Positions 1 to 8,922 of a DNA stretch of 64,000 nt are shown piece after piece (the first letter of the stretch is position 1; each line of letters begins with the position of its first letter). Position numbers and translations under genes: made by a program. The notes beneath the pieces are model-generated. The model worked only from the letters and a program-made list of their open reading frames with translations, was not told the DNA's origin and did no database searches. Source of the stretch: Parasphaerochaeta coccoides DSM 17374 (lineage in GTDB: Bacteria > Spirochaetota > Spirochaetia > Sphaerochaetales > Sphaerochaetaceae); contig NC_015436.1 of NCBI RefSeq assembly GCF_000208385.1, positions 1,054,001-1,118,000 of the forward strand. Reading direction: 5' to 3'.

Positions 1-522
1 AACGTACAGCCTGTTGAATTGCCATGCCAGGTCAAGCTGAATCAAGGAAATAGAATGTGCCGCAAAGGTCATGGAACCAGGATCAAGCCTTTCAAGCAAG
101 ATATTGCGCCTTATGGTCAGGGCGGCATTGTTGCCGACAAATGCCACCATGTAATCAGCAAGGGGCTGCTGGAGGAAGGCATATGCTTTGCCTTGGGAGA
201 GAGATGAAAACCGCATGGCATCGAAGAAGGTTCCTTGCAGGGTAAGGTTTCCTGTCGCGCCACGCGTGGCAAGGGACGCCGGATTCATCTGGGGAGATGC
301 TGAAATGCCGGTAAGCGATGTCCCGGCGTATCCGATGGAGGCCATGCGGAAGTCCTTGAATGTAAAGAAAGAAAGATTTTCGTAGGCTTCCCCATACGCC
401 ATGGGCGCACAGAAAAAAGCACCGGCAAGAAACACTGTCATCCACCGGAAGATTCGTGCGGAACAAATCTTCCGGACAGAAGCATCCTTTCTGTTCCTCC
501 GGATTTTTTCCGATGGTTCCAT
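1..522 (-). CDS. Secreted PorV/UPF0164-like protein, N-terminal part (runs off left edge)
   Basis: The reverse frame is open from an ATG at 522 to the window edge (174 codons). It has an AGGGAG ribosome site just upstream. A basic N-terminus is followed by a hydrophobic stretch ending in an AYG-type cleavage site (around residues 28-44), so export is likely. The mature part begins with a segment like SIGYAGTSL and then SPQMNPASLA. Such Gly/Ala-rich 'NPA' segments are typical of the PorV/UPF0164 group of outer-membrane barrel proteins in spirochaetes. The C-terminal barrel lies outside the window, so the family call is inferred from the N-terminus only. It is divergent from murE. Confidence 0.6.
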   Translation of the reverse strand, partial: MEPSEKIRRNRKDASVRKICSARIFRWMTVFLAGAFFCAPMAYGEAYENLSFFTFKDFRMASIGYAGTSLTGISASPQMNPASLATRGATGNLTLQGTFFDAMRFSSLSQGKAYAFLQQPLADYMVAFVGNNAALTIRRNILLERLDPGSMTFAAHSISLIQLDLAWQFNRLYV

Positions 523-615
523 TGACGCTCCCTTGTCTCGTCTCATGATTGGAAATCATATCAGATGCCTGCATGTGGGACAACATCCCATAGCGGGAGA
601 TTCATGGAAAGTTCC

Positions 616-644
616 TTGCTACGGGAGCCGAAGATTGCTACCAT
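616..644 (+). promoter_or_regulatory. murE promoter, possibly leaderless
   Basis: TTGCTA at 616-621 and TACCAT at 639-644 are separated by 17 bp. The murE ATG follows only 6 nt after the -10 box, and no Shine-Dalgarno sequence is visible, so the transcript may begin at or next to the start codon. Confidence 0.5.
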
Positions 645-650
645 GACATC

Positions 651-2258
651 ATGAACGCGCCGGTCAGGTTATCAGAACTCCTTGAGTTTTCCTCCCTTGC
701 CCATACCCTGGTCTTCCTGAAGGATGGCCGGCCGTTTCCTTTGCCCGACATTGAAATCACATCAATACGACATGACAGCCGGGTCTGCGACCAAGGAAGC
801 ATATATTGCGCTTTCCGCGGTCTGCATGAAGATGGAATTGACTTCATGGACAATGCCCTGGAGAAAGGGGCTGCGGCTGTTGTGACGGACAGACTTCCCT
901 CTCGTCCACATGAGGGAGTCCCTTATATAGTGGTTGAGGCTCCACGGCAAGCGTATGCGTTGCTTTGCGGCTCATTCTTCGGCAATCCTGCCTCTGCCTT
1001 GAAAGTCATAGGAGTCACGGGTACTGACGGAAAAAGTACGACAATCGAATATCTGTGGCAGTTACTCCGTGGACAAGGAGTACGTGCGGGACTTCTCAGT
1101 ACCGTTTCATGGGATGATGGCAGCGGATTGGTTTCTTCGCCATACCGACAGAGTACCCCGGAAGCATGGGAACTCCATTCTTTCCTTTCTTCCTGCCGTG
1201 ACCACGGACTTTCCATTGTCATCCTGGAAACCACCAGCCATGCGTTGAGCATGGAATATGACCGGCTGGCGGGCATTGCTTTCAGCGGAGCCATCTACAC
1301 GACAATGACAAGCGAACACTTGGAATTTCATGGTTCCCTCGAACGCTATGTAGACGCGAAGCTGAACCTTGCCCGACGCCTGTTGCCGGGCTCTCCTCTG
1401 GTCATCCCCCATGACAATGCGCGCAAAGACGACATTATGAAGGCAGCTCCTCAAGCCAAGCCATTCATCACTGCCGTTCACCACGGGAAATCATCAGGAT
1501 GTTCCCGGAAAGAAGACGGCATCCTCAACGGAACCTGTATTTCCGCCACTGTCCTCGGCATGGAGCCGGAGCAACTCGCTTTCACCTTTGCCATCAACGA
1601 CAAAGAATTGACGACACTGTGGAGATTTCCCTCTCCATTTCCTTTTCTGCTATCCAATGCTTTGGAAGCGGCGGCGATGGCTCATTCCTTGATTGATATT
1701 CCACTGGAAGCCATCATTGCGCAGTTCGAGAAACTTTCCCCTGTCCGTGGCAGGGCAATTCCCGTCCCTAATTCCCTGGGCGTGACCGTGCTGATAGACT
1801 TTGCCCATACTGCTGACGCCTTTGCCCATGTGATGGAGGAAATCTCTCGTGTGCATCCTAAAGCGGACATCACGGTGGTATTCGGAGCCGCCGGGGAGCG
1901 GGACACCACGAAAAGAGCTCCCATGGGCGCACAGGCCGCCAGGTGGTGCAGCAGAATCATCATCACTGATGAGGACCCCCGGAATGAAGGATATGAGGCA
2001 ATCCGCAAGGACATCGAGGCTGGCATACCGGATGCGTTGAAAAGACGCAGGACGATACTGCGCATAGCGGACAGGAAACGGGCCATACGGGAAGCAGTGG
2101 CAAATCTGAACAGAGGTGATGTGCTTCTTCTGCTGGGCAAGGGACATGAGACCACGATAGAATATGAGAACGGGAGGAAAATCCCTTGGGATGAAATGCG
2201 CGAGGCACGGGAAGCTCTGGCAGTCTGTGCCGCATGCAGGGAAGGCAGCTCACTATGA
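651..2258 (+). CDS. murE: UDP-N-acetylmuramoyl-tripeptide synthetase MurE
   Basis: This cytoplasmic Mur ligase adds the third residue (a diamino acid) to UDP-MurNAc-L-Ala-D-Glu in peptidoglycan synthesis. The order is as in the family: an N-terminal UDP-binding domain with HDSR (residues about 41-44), the ATP P-loop GVTGTDGKSTT (about 121), the ETTSHAL segment, TSEHLEFHGS, and the C-terminal domain. The length (535 aa) is slightly longer than usual (about 490-510). The diamino-acid specificity loop reads DEDPRNE (440-446). Classic meso-DAP enzymes carry DNPR there, so the substrate could be DAP or ornithine, which treponemal walls contain. It overlaps ddl by 4 nt (ATGA), so the two wall genes are co-transcribed. 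Confidence 0.93.
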   Translation: MNAPVRLSELLEFSSLAHTLVFLKDGRPFPLPDIEITSIRHDSRVCDQGSIYCAFRGLHEDGIDFMDNALEKGAAAVVTDRLPSRPHEGVPYIVVEAPRQAYALLCGSFFGNPASALKVIGVTGTDGKSTTIEYLWQLLRGQGVRAGLLSTVSWDDGSGLVSSPYRQSTPEAWELHSFLSSCRDHGLSIVILETTSHALSMEYDRLAGIAFSGAIYTTMTSEHLEFHGSLERYVDAKLNLARRLLPGSPLVIPHDNARKDDIMKAAPQAKPFITAVHHGKSSGCSRKEDGILNGTCISATVLGMEPEQLAFTFAINDKELTTLWRFPSPFPFLLSNALEAAAMAHSLIDIPLEAIIAQFEKLSPVRGRAIPVPNSLGVTVLIDFAHTADAFAHVMEEISRVHPKADITVVFGAAGERDTTKRAPMGAQAARWCSRIIITDEDPRNEGYEAIRKDIEAGIPDALKRRRTILRIADRKRAIREAVANLNRGDVLLLLGKGHETTIEYENGRKIPWDEMREAREALAVCAACREGSSL

Positions 2259-3421
2259 AAAACGTAGCAGTACTTTCCGGAGGCCGTTCTCCGGAACATG
2301 ATGTCTCACGGATGTCAGCGGAAAATATCTGCAAGGAACTTGTCGCGGCGGGATATGGAGTCCTGCCGATTGTCATTACCCGAAATGGCCGCTGGTTCCT
2401 CCAGGATGTTCATGAGTCCGTAGCGGTCATACGGCAAGAAGCGGAACGTGGCGTTTCCATCCATCCGGGCGACGGCTTGTGGATGAATGGAGAAAAACTC
2501 GCCGTGGACATAGTATTCCCGGTGACCCATGGTACGGAAGGAGAGGACGGTAGGCTCCAGGCATTGCTTGAACTGGCTCACCTTCCCTATGCAGGTTCGG
2601 GAACGGTCGCCAGCATGATGGGCATGTACAAGAATCTGGCAAAGGATGTCGCCCGGATCCTGGGCATCCCTGTGACTCCTTCCATCCTCCTGTCTCCCGA
2701 CGACATTGCATGGCTGGGCAATGATGAAGACGCACCCTTCCCTCGCCTTTTCACAAGCTTTGACATTTCTCCCGATAGTACTGGCACAGCACGGGCGGAC
2801 TTGTTCCTCGGCGTCCTGCAAGAAAAGCTGGGTAAGAGTCTTCTTGTCAAGCCTGAAGCAAGCGGTTCCTCGGTAGGCGTGACCGCTCTGCCCCAGCCTG
2901 GCGCGGAAATCTTCCTGGATGCCGTCTTTATGGCGTATATCCCTGGTGAACGGGTACTGGTGGAAACTTTCATCCCTGATGTGATGGAGCTGGAATGTGC
3001 GCTCCTTGAGGCAGAGGATGAGATTGTCACGGCGGGTCCCGGCTTGGTGCGTAAGCCTGCCGGTGAAGAAAGTATACTGTCCTATGACATAAAATACAGT
3101 GTCCACAGGCATGCCACCATGGAATATCCTCCACCCATTGCGCGGGAGGAAGCGGAAATGATTGCTACATACGCACGTTCCTTGTTTTCTGCCTTGGGCT
3201 GTACGGGTTATGCACGGGTCGATTTTTTCATTGACCCGTCAGGAAAGCCGGATGCACGGATTTTTTTCAATGAAATCAATACCCTTCCCGGACTCACCGA
3301 TACGAGCCATTGGCCTTTTTTGATGAAATGCAAAGGATTGGAATGGCCGCAGATGCTTTTAGAAATACTCAGCCGTGGCTTTGAAGCCTACTCCTTGCGT
3401 CATCATGAGTCAGACAGATGA
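2255..3421 (+). CDS. ddl: D-alanine--D-alanine ligase
   Basis: This ATP-grasp enzyme joins two D-Ala for the end of the peptidoglycan stem peptide. Visible motifs are LSGGRSPEHDVS at the N-terminus, HGTEGEDGRLQ in the first third, KPEASGSSVGV in the ATP-grasp centre, and FNEINTLPGLT near the C-terminus, which binds Mg-ATP and the second D-Ala. The start at 2255 is chosen because the ATG overlaps the murE stop and follows GGGAAGG; an upstream in-frame codon at 2234 lies inside murE. The protein has 388 residues, a little longer than most Ddl proteins. Its end overlaps dinB by 4 nt. Confidence 0.95.
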   Translation: MKNVAVLSGGRSPEHDVSRMSAENICKELVAAGYGVLPIVITRNGRWFLQDVHESVAVIRQEAERGVSIHPGDGLWMNGEKLAVDIVFPVTHGTEGEDGRLQALLELAHLPYAGSGTVASMMGMYKNLAKDVARILGIPVTPSILLSPDDIAWLGNDEDAPFPRLFTSFDISPDSTGTARADLFLGVLQEKLGKSLLVKPEASGSSVGVTALPQPGAEIFLDAVFMAYIPGERVLVETFIPDVMELECALLEAEDEIVTAGPGLVRKPAGEESILSYDIKYSVHRHATMEYPPPIAREEAEMIATYARSLFSALGCTGYARVDFFIDPSGKPDARIFFNEINTLPGLTDTSHWPFLMKCKGLEWPQMLLEILSRGFEAYSLRHHESDR

Positions 3422-4632
3422 ATACGAAGGCAGGGATGGCGGAAGGCAACCACACGACCGTCCATGAGCCAGTCTTCTTCCACATGGACATTGATGCGTT
3501 CTTTGCATCGGTCGAACAGCTGGACAATCCTTCTCTCCGAGGGAAGCCGATCATTGTAGGAGGTACAGGTCCGAGGAGCGTCGCATCCACCTGTTCTTAC
3601 GAGGCACGGGTCTATGGCGTGCATTCCGCCATGCCCATGGCTCAAGCCTTACGATTGTGTCCCCATGCAATCGTCCGTCCCTCGAACATGAAAAGATACA
3701 CCGAAGTCAGTAGAATCGTCATGGGCATCTGCCGCAACTACAGCCCTGATGTCCAACAGATTTCCGTGGATGAAGCTTTCCTTGACATGACGGGTACAAG
3801 GAAGCTGATGGGGATTCCCCGTGAAGCCGCCGCTCGTTTGAAAAAAGAAATCCACGATATCACCGGGCTGACGGTCTCCGTGGGCATAGGGCCTTCCCGT
3901 TTTATTGCAAAGATGGCAAGTGACTACGACAAGCCGGATGGACTCTGCCGTGTATCACCGGGAAAGGAGATTCTTTTCATTGATGCCGTAGGGCTGGGCA
4001 AGCTGTGGGGAGTCGGAACGAAGACAAGGGAAAGCCTGATACGACACCACATCACTGACACTGTGACTCTCCGTGCCTGTGAGTTATCCCATCTGGTGAA
4101 ACTTTTCGGCGCGGCGCAGGGAGAATTCCTTTACAACATATGCAGGGGCATCGATTCGGGAATTTTCTCACATGATTCAAAATCACATTCAATCAGTAGC
4201 GAGATGACCTTTGCCGCCGATGTGACTGACACGGACATACTGCATCATTATCTTTTGCAGATGAGCCATGAAGTCATGTTCCGTGCTTTGGACGAACATG
4301 TGATGGCGCGTACCGTATCCATCAAGCTGCGTTCTCCGGATTTTGTTACGGTCTCGGCGCAGAAAACTCCCGACGAGCCTCTCTACAGTGCGGAACAGGT
4401 CTTTGCTCTTGCCTGTGAGCTTCTTGCCAAAAAACACCGTTCTTTCTCTCCCGTGCGACTCATTGGGGTCGGGTTGGGACAGGTATATCCCGGAGATGTT
4501 CCACAGCAGGAAGAACTTTTTGATTCGGGCTACAAGAAAAAAAGAAAGCTCGAACAGGCGGTATTGGGCATCAACCGCAAAAAGGGCGGGTCTGTCATCA
4601 AGGCGTCGCTCCTTGAAACCCCTGATGGTTAA
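3418..4632 (+). CDS. dinB: DNA polymerase IV (Y family)
   Basis: Error-prone translesion polymerase. The palm carries HMDIDAFFASVEQ (about 23-35) and SVDEAFLDMT (about 117-126), which provide the catalytic acidic residues. These are followed by the thumb helix-hairpin-helix (VGLGKLWGVGTKTRE) and a little-finger domain. The length (404 aa) is within the family range. The C-terminus QEELFDS is a QxxLF-like sequence that could act as a beta-clamp-binding motif, though it is followed by about 35 more residues. It is translationally coupled to ddl. No LexA-like box was recognised upstream. Confidence 0.95.
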   Translation: MNTKAGMAEGNHTTVHEPVFFHMDIDAFFASVEQLDNPSLRGKPIIVGGTGPRSVASTCSYEARVYGVHSAMPMAQALRLCPHAIVRPSNMKRYTEVSRIVMGICRNYSPDVQQISVDEAFLDMTGTRKLMGIPREAAARLKKEIHDITGLTVSVGIGPSRFIAKMASDYDKPDGLCRVSPGKEILFIDAVGLGKLWGVGTKTRESLIRHHITDTVTLRACELSHLVKLFGAAQGEFLYNICRGIDSGIFSHDSKSHSISSEMTFAADVTDTDILHHYLLQMSHEVMFRALDEHVMARTVSIKLRSPDFVTVSAQKTPDEPLYSAEQVFALACELLAKKHRSFSPVRLIGVGLGQVYPGDVPQQEELFDSGYKKKRKLEQAVLGINRKKGGSVIKASLLETPDG

Positions 4633-4732
4633 CGGGTCGTGAGTGCATAAAATGAGGCTCGGTTCCTGATATGACGTTCCCGCTTGTACTCATTCCCCAA
4701 TGGTGGTAGATTTTGGCGCAGGAGAATGGTCG

Positions 4733-5251
4733 ATGCGGCTTCATATTGTCTTGGTTGAACCGGAAATCCCCCAGAATACGGGAAATATCGCACGGACGTG
4801 CGCCGCAACGGGAGCTGTTCTCCATTTGGTGAAGCCCTATGGCTTCTCATTGGATGAAAAGCATCTGAAACGTGCCGGACTGGACTACTGGCACCTTGTG
4901 GAAATTCATGAATATGCATCTTTGCAAGATTTCCTCATTGCCACCGAAGGACGCTCCCTGTACTATTTCAGTACAAAGGCTCCACGCTCCTATTGCGACG
5001 TCCGCTTCGGAGAAGAGTCATGGCTTGTCTTCGGCAAGGAAACAAAGGGCTTGCCCGAAGATCTTCTTGCCGGGCACTACGCTTCATGCCTGAGGATTCC
5101 TATGTGCGGGGAGGCGCGTTCCCTCAACCTTTCCAACAGCGTCGCCATAGCAACGTATGAAGTTCTGAGGCAATATTCCTTCCCCTGCCTGTCCAGCCAC
5201 GGACGCATGGGAAACGTGATGGATACGACACAGGAGGAAAACCATGAGTGA
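4733..5251 (+). CDS. trmL: tRNA (cytidine/uridine-34-2'-O)-methyltransferase TrmL
   Basis: A small SPOUT methyltransferase that 2'-O-methylates the wobble base of tRNA-Leu isoacceptors. All three SPOUT signatures are present: EPEIPQNTGNIARTC near the N-terminus, FGKETKGLP in the middle, and IPMCGEARSLNLSNSVAIATYE forming the knot. The start at 4733 is preferred because AGGAGA sits 7-8 nt upstream and because the family begins with MRLHIVLVEPEIPQ; an in-frame ATG at 4700 adds 11 unconserved residues. The gene ends 8 nt inside proC, so the two are coupled. A target tRNA-Leu(UAA) gene is also in this window (16004-16087). Confidence 0.93.
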   Translation: MRLHIVLVEPEIPQNTGNIARTCAATGAVLHLVKPYGFSLDEKHLKRAGLDYWHLVEIHEYASLQDFLIATEGRSLYYFSTKAPRSYCDVRFGEESWLVFGKETKGLPEDLLAGHYASCLRIPMCGEARSLNLSNSVAIATYEVLRQYSFPCLSSHGRMGNVMDTTQEENHE

Positions 5252-6086
5252 GAGGAAATCTACGCTTATTGGCATCATTGGCACGGGGAACATGGGAGGA
5301 GCAATAGCCGGAGCCATGGCATCCGATCCATCGTGGGAAGTACATGTCCATGACGCCAATCCTGGGAAAGTGCAGGATCTGCTTCTTCGCCATCCGAACC
5401 TCAAGGCCACGGAAAGCCTGCCGGAACTGGTGAACATGTGCAAAATCATCATCCTTGCCGTGAAGCCCCAGTCCCTCCCTTCCCTTTTCTCCGACCTGAG
5501 AATGAACGCGGCTCCCGGTACTCGCTGGATATCCATTGCCGCTGGAGTATCCCTTGATGTCCTGACAGAAGGACTGGGAACCAATGAAGTGATCCGCATC
5601 ATGCCCAACCTTACCGCAGGAATCCATGAGTCCGTCACAGCAGTGTGCATGACCGCAGGAGTGAGCAAAGAGTTTGCCGAGACCGTCGTCAGGATTGCCA
5701 ACACTTTCGGAACCGCCTTCGTCATACCTGAAAAGGACATGCCCGCATTCATCGGCATCAGCGGCTCGGCAGTCGGCTACCACCTCCAGTATATCCATGC
5801 GCTTGCCATGGCGGGGACGCACCAGGGAATACCCTACGCCCGGTCGCTCCCCATCGTTTGCGATACACTGCACAGTACGGTTGCCTTGCTCAAGGCTTCC
5901 GGCAAGAATCCCATGGAGCTGCTCGCATCAGTCTGCTCTGCGGGCGGAACGACCATAGAAGGCATGAAAGCCCTTGCTGAGAACGGGTTTGATTCAGCCA
6001 TATACCAAGCAGTTTCCGCTGTGGCGGAAAAATCCAGCTCCATGGAGCTGCTGGCTGGCATTGCCGCCAAAAAAGGACAAGACTGA
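5244..6086 (+). CDS. proC: Pyrroline-5-carboxylate reductase
   Basis: Last step of proline synthesis: NAD(P)H-dependent reduction of pyrroline-5-carboxylate. A Rossmann motif GIIGTGNMGGAIAGAM opens the protein, AVKPQSL and RIMPNLTAGI follow, and the C-terminal dimer domain has GISGSAVGY and the SAGGTTIEGM segment typical of ProC. The length of 280 aa is slightly longer than usual. It overlaps trmL by 8 nt. The other two proline genes, proB and proA, lie about 5 kb away on the opposite strand, so the pathway is complete here but split between two operons. Confidence 0.96.
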   Translation: MSERKSTLIGIIGTGNMGGAIAGAMASDPSWEVHVHDANPGKVQDLLLRHPNLKATESLPELVNMCKIIILAVKPQSLPSLFSDLRMNAAPGTRWISIAAGVSLDVLTEGLGTNEVIRIMPNLTAGIHESVTAVCMTAGVSKEFAETVVRIANTFGTAFVIPEKDMPAFIGISGSAVGYHLQYIHALAMAGTHQGIPYARSLPIVCDTLHSTVALLKASGKNPMELLASVCSAGGTTIEGMKALAENGFDSAIYQAVSAVAEKSSSMELLAGIAAKKGQD

Positions 6087-6125
6087 CACCATGGGGAAGA
6101 ATATCTCCCCGAAGGATGAAACATC

Positions 6126-7412
6126 ATGATCGATGCAAAAGATTTGAAGACCCGGCGTGAGGAAATTGCACGGAACATCGCCAACAGGAACATGAAGGTC
6201 GATATCGACGGAATCATCGCCCTCCAGGAACAACGTCTGGCCCTGATGCAGGAAACTGAGAACCTGCGTTCCGACAGAAATGAAAACGCCAGGAAGATGA
6301 AGCAGAAACTGTCCCAGGATGAACGGCTCATCCTCATTGAGGAAGGAAAAGCCATCAAGGAACGTATCGCTTCACTGGAAACCGGACTGGAAACCGTGGA
6401 AGCACGCTATCAGGAGGGGTTGCGTTCAATCCCTAACTTTGCCCATCCCGATGCCCCGGTGGGGAAAGAAGAATCCGACAGCACGGTGATGAAGCATGTG
6501 GGCATTCCTCCCGTCTTTGCATTCAAGCCCCTCGACCATGTACAGCTGGGTGAGAAGCTTGACCTGATAGATTTTGAGACCGCGACCAAGGTGTCCGGCC
6601 CTAAGTTCTACTACATCAAGAACCAAGGCGTGTTGCTCCAGATGGGACTGGAACGCTATGCCTTGGACATTGTGATGAAGCATGGCTTCACACCTTTCAT
6701 TACTCCCGACGTAGCAAAGGATGAAATACTCCAGGGCATCGGCTTTAATCCTCGCGGCGCGGAGAGCAACATCTATGCGCTTGAAGGAACAGGAACCAGC
6801 CTTGTCGGTACTGCCGAGATTACCCTTGGCGGATATTACAGCGGCGAAATACTGGACAAAGCCAACCTGCCTCTCAAGCTGGCGGGGCTTTCCCACTGCT
6901 TCCGCCGTGAAGCCGGAGGAGCGGGTCAGTACTCCAAGGGGCTTTACCGTGTGCATCAGTTTTCCAAACTTGAAATGTTCATCTTCTGCCTCCCAGAGGA
7001 ATCGGACGTGTTCCATGCCCGCTTGCTTGCCATTGAGGAAGATATTTTCAGCGGCCTCGGCCTTGCCTATCGGGTGCTGGACACCTGTACTGGCGACTTG
7101 GGAGCTCCGGCCTACAGGAAATTCGATATCGAGGCATGGATGCCGGGACGTGGTGAGAACGGTGAATATGGTGAAGTCACCAGCACCAGTAACTGCACAG
7201 ACTATCAGGCTCGCAACCTGGGCATCCGCTACCGTGATGATGACGGCAAGCTACAGTTCGTCCACATGCTGAACGGTACTGCTGTGGCAATCTCCCGTGC
7301 CTTGGTCGCCATCCTTGAGAACTACCAGAATGAAGACGGGTCGGTCACCATCCCTGAAAAACTGATTCCTTATGTGGGATTTTCCGTGATACCGGCAATA
7401 CCGGCGCGTTGA
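6126..7412 (+). CDS. serS: Seryl-tRNA synthetase
   Basis: Class II aminoacyl-tRNA synthetase charging tRNA-Ser. Residues 1-110 form the long antiparallel coiled-coil arm (rich in E, K, Q and R) that reads the long variable arm of tRNA-Ser. The catalytic core follows with motif 2 (FRREAGGAG), the ordering segment TSTSNCTDYQARNLGIR, and motif 3 near the C-terminus (NGTAVAISRALVAILE). The length of 428 aa is normal. An AAGGAT ribosome site lies 8 nt before the ATG. It is separated from proC by 39 bp holding a small GGGGA/TCCCC stem. Confidence 0.97.
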   Translation: MIDAKDLKTRREEIARNIANRNMKVDIDGIIALQEQRLALMQETENLRSDRNENARKMKQKLSQDERLILIEEGKAIKERIASLETGLETVEARYQEGLRSIPNFAHPDAPVGKEESDSTVMKHVGIPPVFAFKPLDHVQLGEKLDLIDFETATKVSGPKFYYIKNQGVLLQMGLERYALDIVMKHGFTPFITPDVAKDEILQGIGFNPRGAESNIYALEGTGTSLVGTAEITLGGYYSGEILDKANLPLKLAGLSHCFRREAGGAGQYSKGLYRVHQFSKLEMFIFCLPEESDVFHARLLAIEEDIFSGLGLAYRVLDTCTGDLGAPAYRKFDIEAWMPGRGENGEYGEVTSTSNCTDYQARNLGIRYRDDDGKLQFVHMLNGTAVAISRALVAILENYQNEDGSVTIPEKLIPYVGFSVIPAIPAR

Positions 7413-7438
7413 CAGCGTGTTGACATAGCACGTTGACA
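7408..7438 (+). repeat. Three direct copies of GTTGACA before pncB
   Basis: GTTGACA occurs at 7408-7414, 7419-7425 and 7432-7438, starting in the serS stop codon and ending just upstream of the pncB ribosome site. No -10 box follows at the right distance from any copy, so this is noted as a repeat and not as a promoter. Confidence 0.4.
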
Positions 7439-7455
7439 GGGAGAGGGACAGAAAC

Positions 7456-8898
7456 ATGAGCGTTTCCGGGCTGAATACTGATTTTTATGAACTGACCATG
7501 ATGCAGGGTTTCTTTCTGGCAAAACACAATCCTGGCGTGGTATTCGACATGTTCTACCGCACCAATCCGTTCAACGGTGGGTATGCGGTGTTCACCGGTC
7601 TCAACGACCTGCTGGACAAACTGGAGGACTTCACATTCAGCGACGATGACATTGCCTATCTTGCGTCCTTGAAGAAATTCAAGCCGGAATTTCTTGAGTT
7701 CCTCGCAAGCTACCACTTCTCCGGTTCCATCCATGCCATGGATGAAGGAACCATGGTGTTCCCTGGAGAACCGCTTGTCAGGGTTCATACATCACTGATC
7801 GATGCGCTGCTCATTGAAACTTTTCTTCTCAACACGCTCAACTTCCAGACATTGATCGCTACCAAGGCAGCCCGGATGAGCCTTGCCGCCTCCGGAGGGC
7901 CAATCATGGAATTCGGCTACCGTCGCGCCCAAGGAATTGACGGCGCTCTTTCCGCTAGCCGAGCGTCCTTCATAGGGGGGACATCAAGCACCAGCAACAC
8001 CCTTGCCGGCATGAAATACGGAATTCCCGTGGCAGGAACCATGGCTCATAGTTGGGTCATGTCCTTCTCGGATGAGCTGGAAGCCTTCCGTGAGTTCGCC
8101 CGCCTCTATCCTGACAACGCCATCCTCCTGATCGACACCTACGACACCTTGGGCTCCGGCATAGAGAACGCTCTCATCGTTGGTAAAGAGCTGAAAAAGA
8201 AAAACCTCAGCTTCGGCGTCAGAATTGACAGCGGCGACCTGAACTACCTGTCCCGCGCTATCAGAAAACGACTTGATGAAGCCGGGTTAGAAGACGCACG
8301 CATCATTGTATCCAATGATATCACAGAAGACATCATCCAGACCTTGGTTCACGACAAAGTACCTATCGACAGCTGGGGAATCGGCACGCATCTGGTCACC
8401 GGCGGTACGCAAAGCTCTCTCAACGGGGTATATAAGTTGTGCAGCAAGCAAGATACTTTCGGACAGTACATCCCCACCCTGAAAGTCAGCAACAGCTATG
8501 AGAAGACAACTCTGCCCGGTATCAAGCAAGTCTGGCGTTTTTCCAATGAAACAGAAGGCGCGTTAGCCGACCTTGTGACCTTGGAAGACGAAACGCCCGA
8601 AAACGGATGCGATCATACGTTCTTCCATCCGTTTACGGAAATGGATTTTTTCGTTATGAAAGCAAAAAACTATACATCTGCCGTCCCCCTGCTTTCATGT
8701 AAGATGAAAGATGGGAAAAAGGTGGGCGTTTCCCCTTCCTTGACCGAAGTACAGGACTTCGCCCGCAAGAGCCTTGACGGTTTCCACGCCAGCTACAAAC
8801 GTCTGATAAATCCTCATATTTACAAGGTCAGTCTCTCACGCAAGCTGAAAGACTTGAAGACAGAATTGATCATGAGGGTGAAAAAGGGAGATGCGTGA
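7456..8898 (+). CDS. pncB: Nicotinate phosphoribosyltransferase
   Basis: NAD salvage: nicotinate + PRPP to nicotinate mononucleotide. The protein opens with LNTDFYELTMMQGFF, a strong family signature. It carries EFGYRRAQG and GGTSSTSNTLAG around residues 155-185, then DTYDTLGSGIENAL and GVRIDSGDLNYLSR for the phosphoribosyl site, and WGIGTHLVTGG. The length of 480 aa fits the long bacterial type. The GGGAGAGGGA ribosome site is strong. It ends 24 bp from the convergent amidase gene, with no terminator recognised between them. Confidence 0.95.
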   Translation: MSVSGLNTDFYELTMMQGFFLAKHNPGVVFDMFYRTNPFNGGYAVFTGLNDLLDKLEDFTFSDDDIAYLASLKKFKPEFLEFLASYHFSGSIHAMDEGTMVFPGEPLVRVHTSLIDALLIETFLLNTLNFQTLIATKAARMSLAASGGPIMEFGYRRAQGIDGALSASRASFIGGTSSTSNTLAGMKYGIPVAGTMAHSWVMSFSDELEAFREFARLYPDNAILLIDTYDTLGSGIENALIVGKELKKKNLSFGVRIDSGDLNYLSRAIRKRLDEAGLEDARIIVSNDITEDIIQTLVHDKVPIDSWGIGTHLVTGGTQSSLNGVYKLCSKQDTFGQYIPTLKVSNSYEKTTLPGIKQVWRFSNETEGALADLVTLEDETPENGCDHTFFHPFTEMDFFVMKAKNYTSAVPLLSCKMKDGKKVGVSPSLTEVQDFARKSLDGFHASYKRLINPHIYKVSLSRKLKDLKTELIMRVKKGDA

Positions 8899-8922
8899 AC
8901 TGTCCTCCAGCCGGGAGACCCT

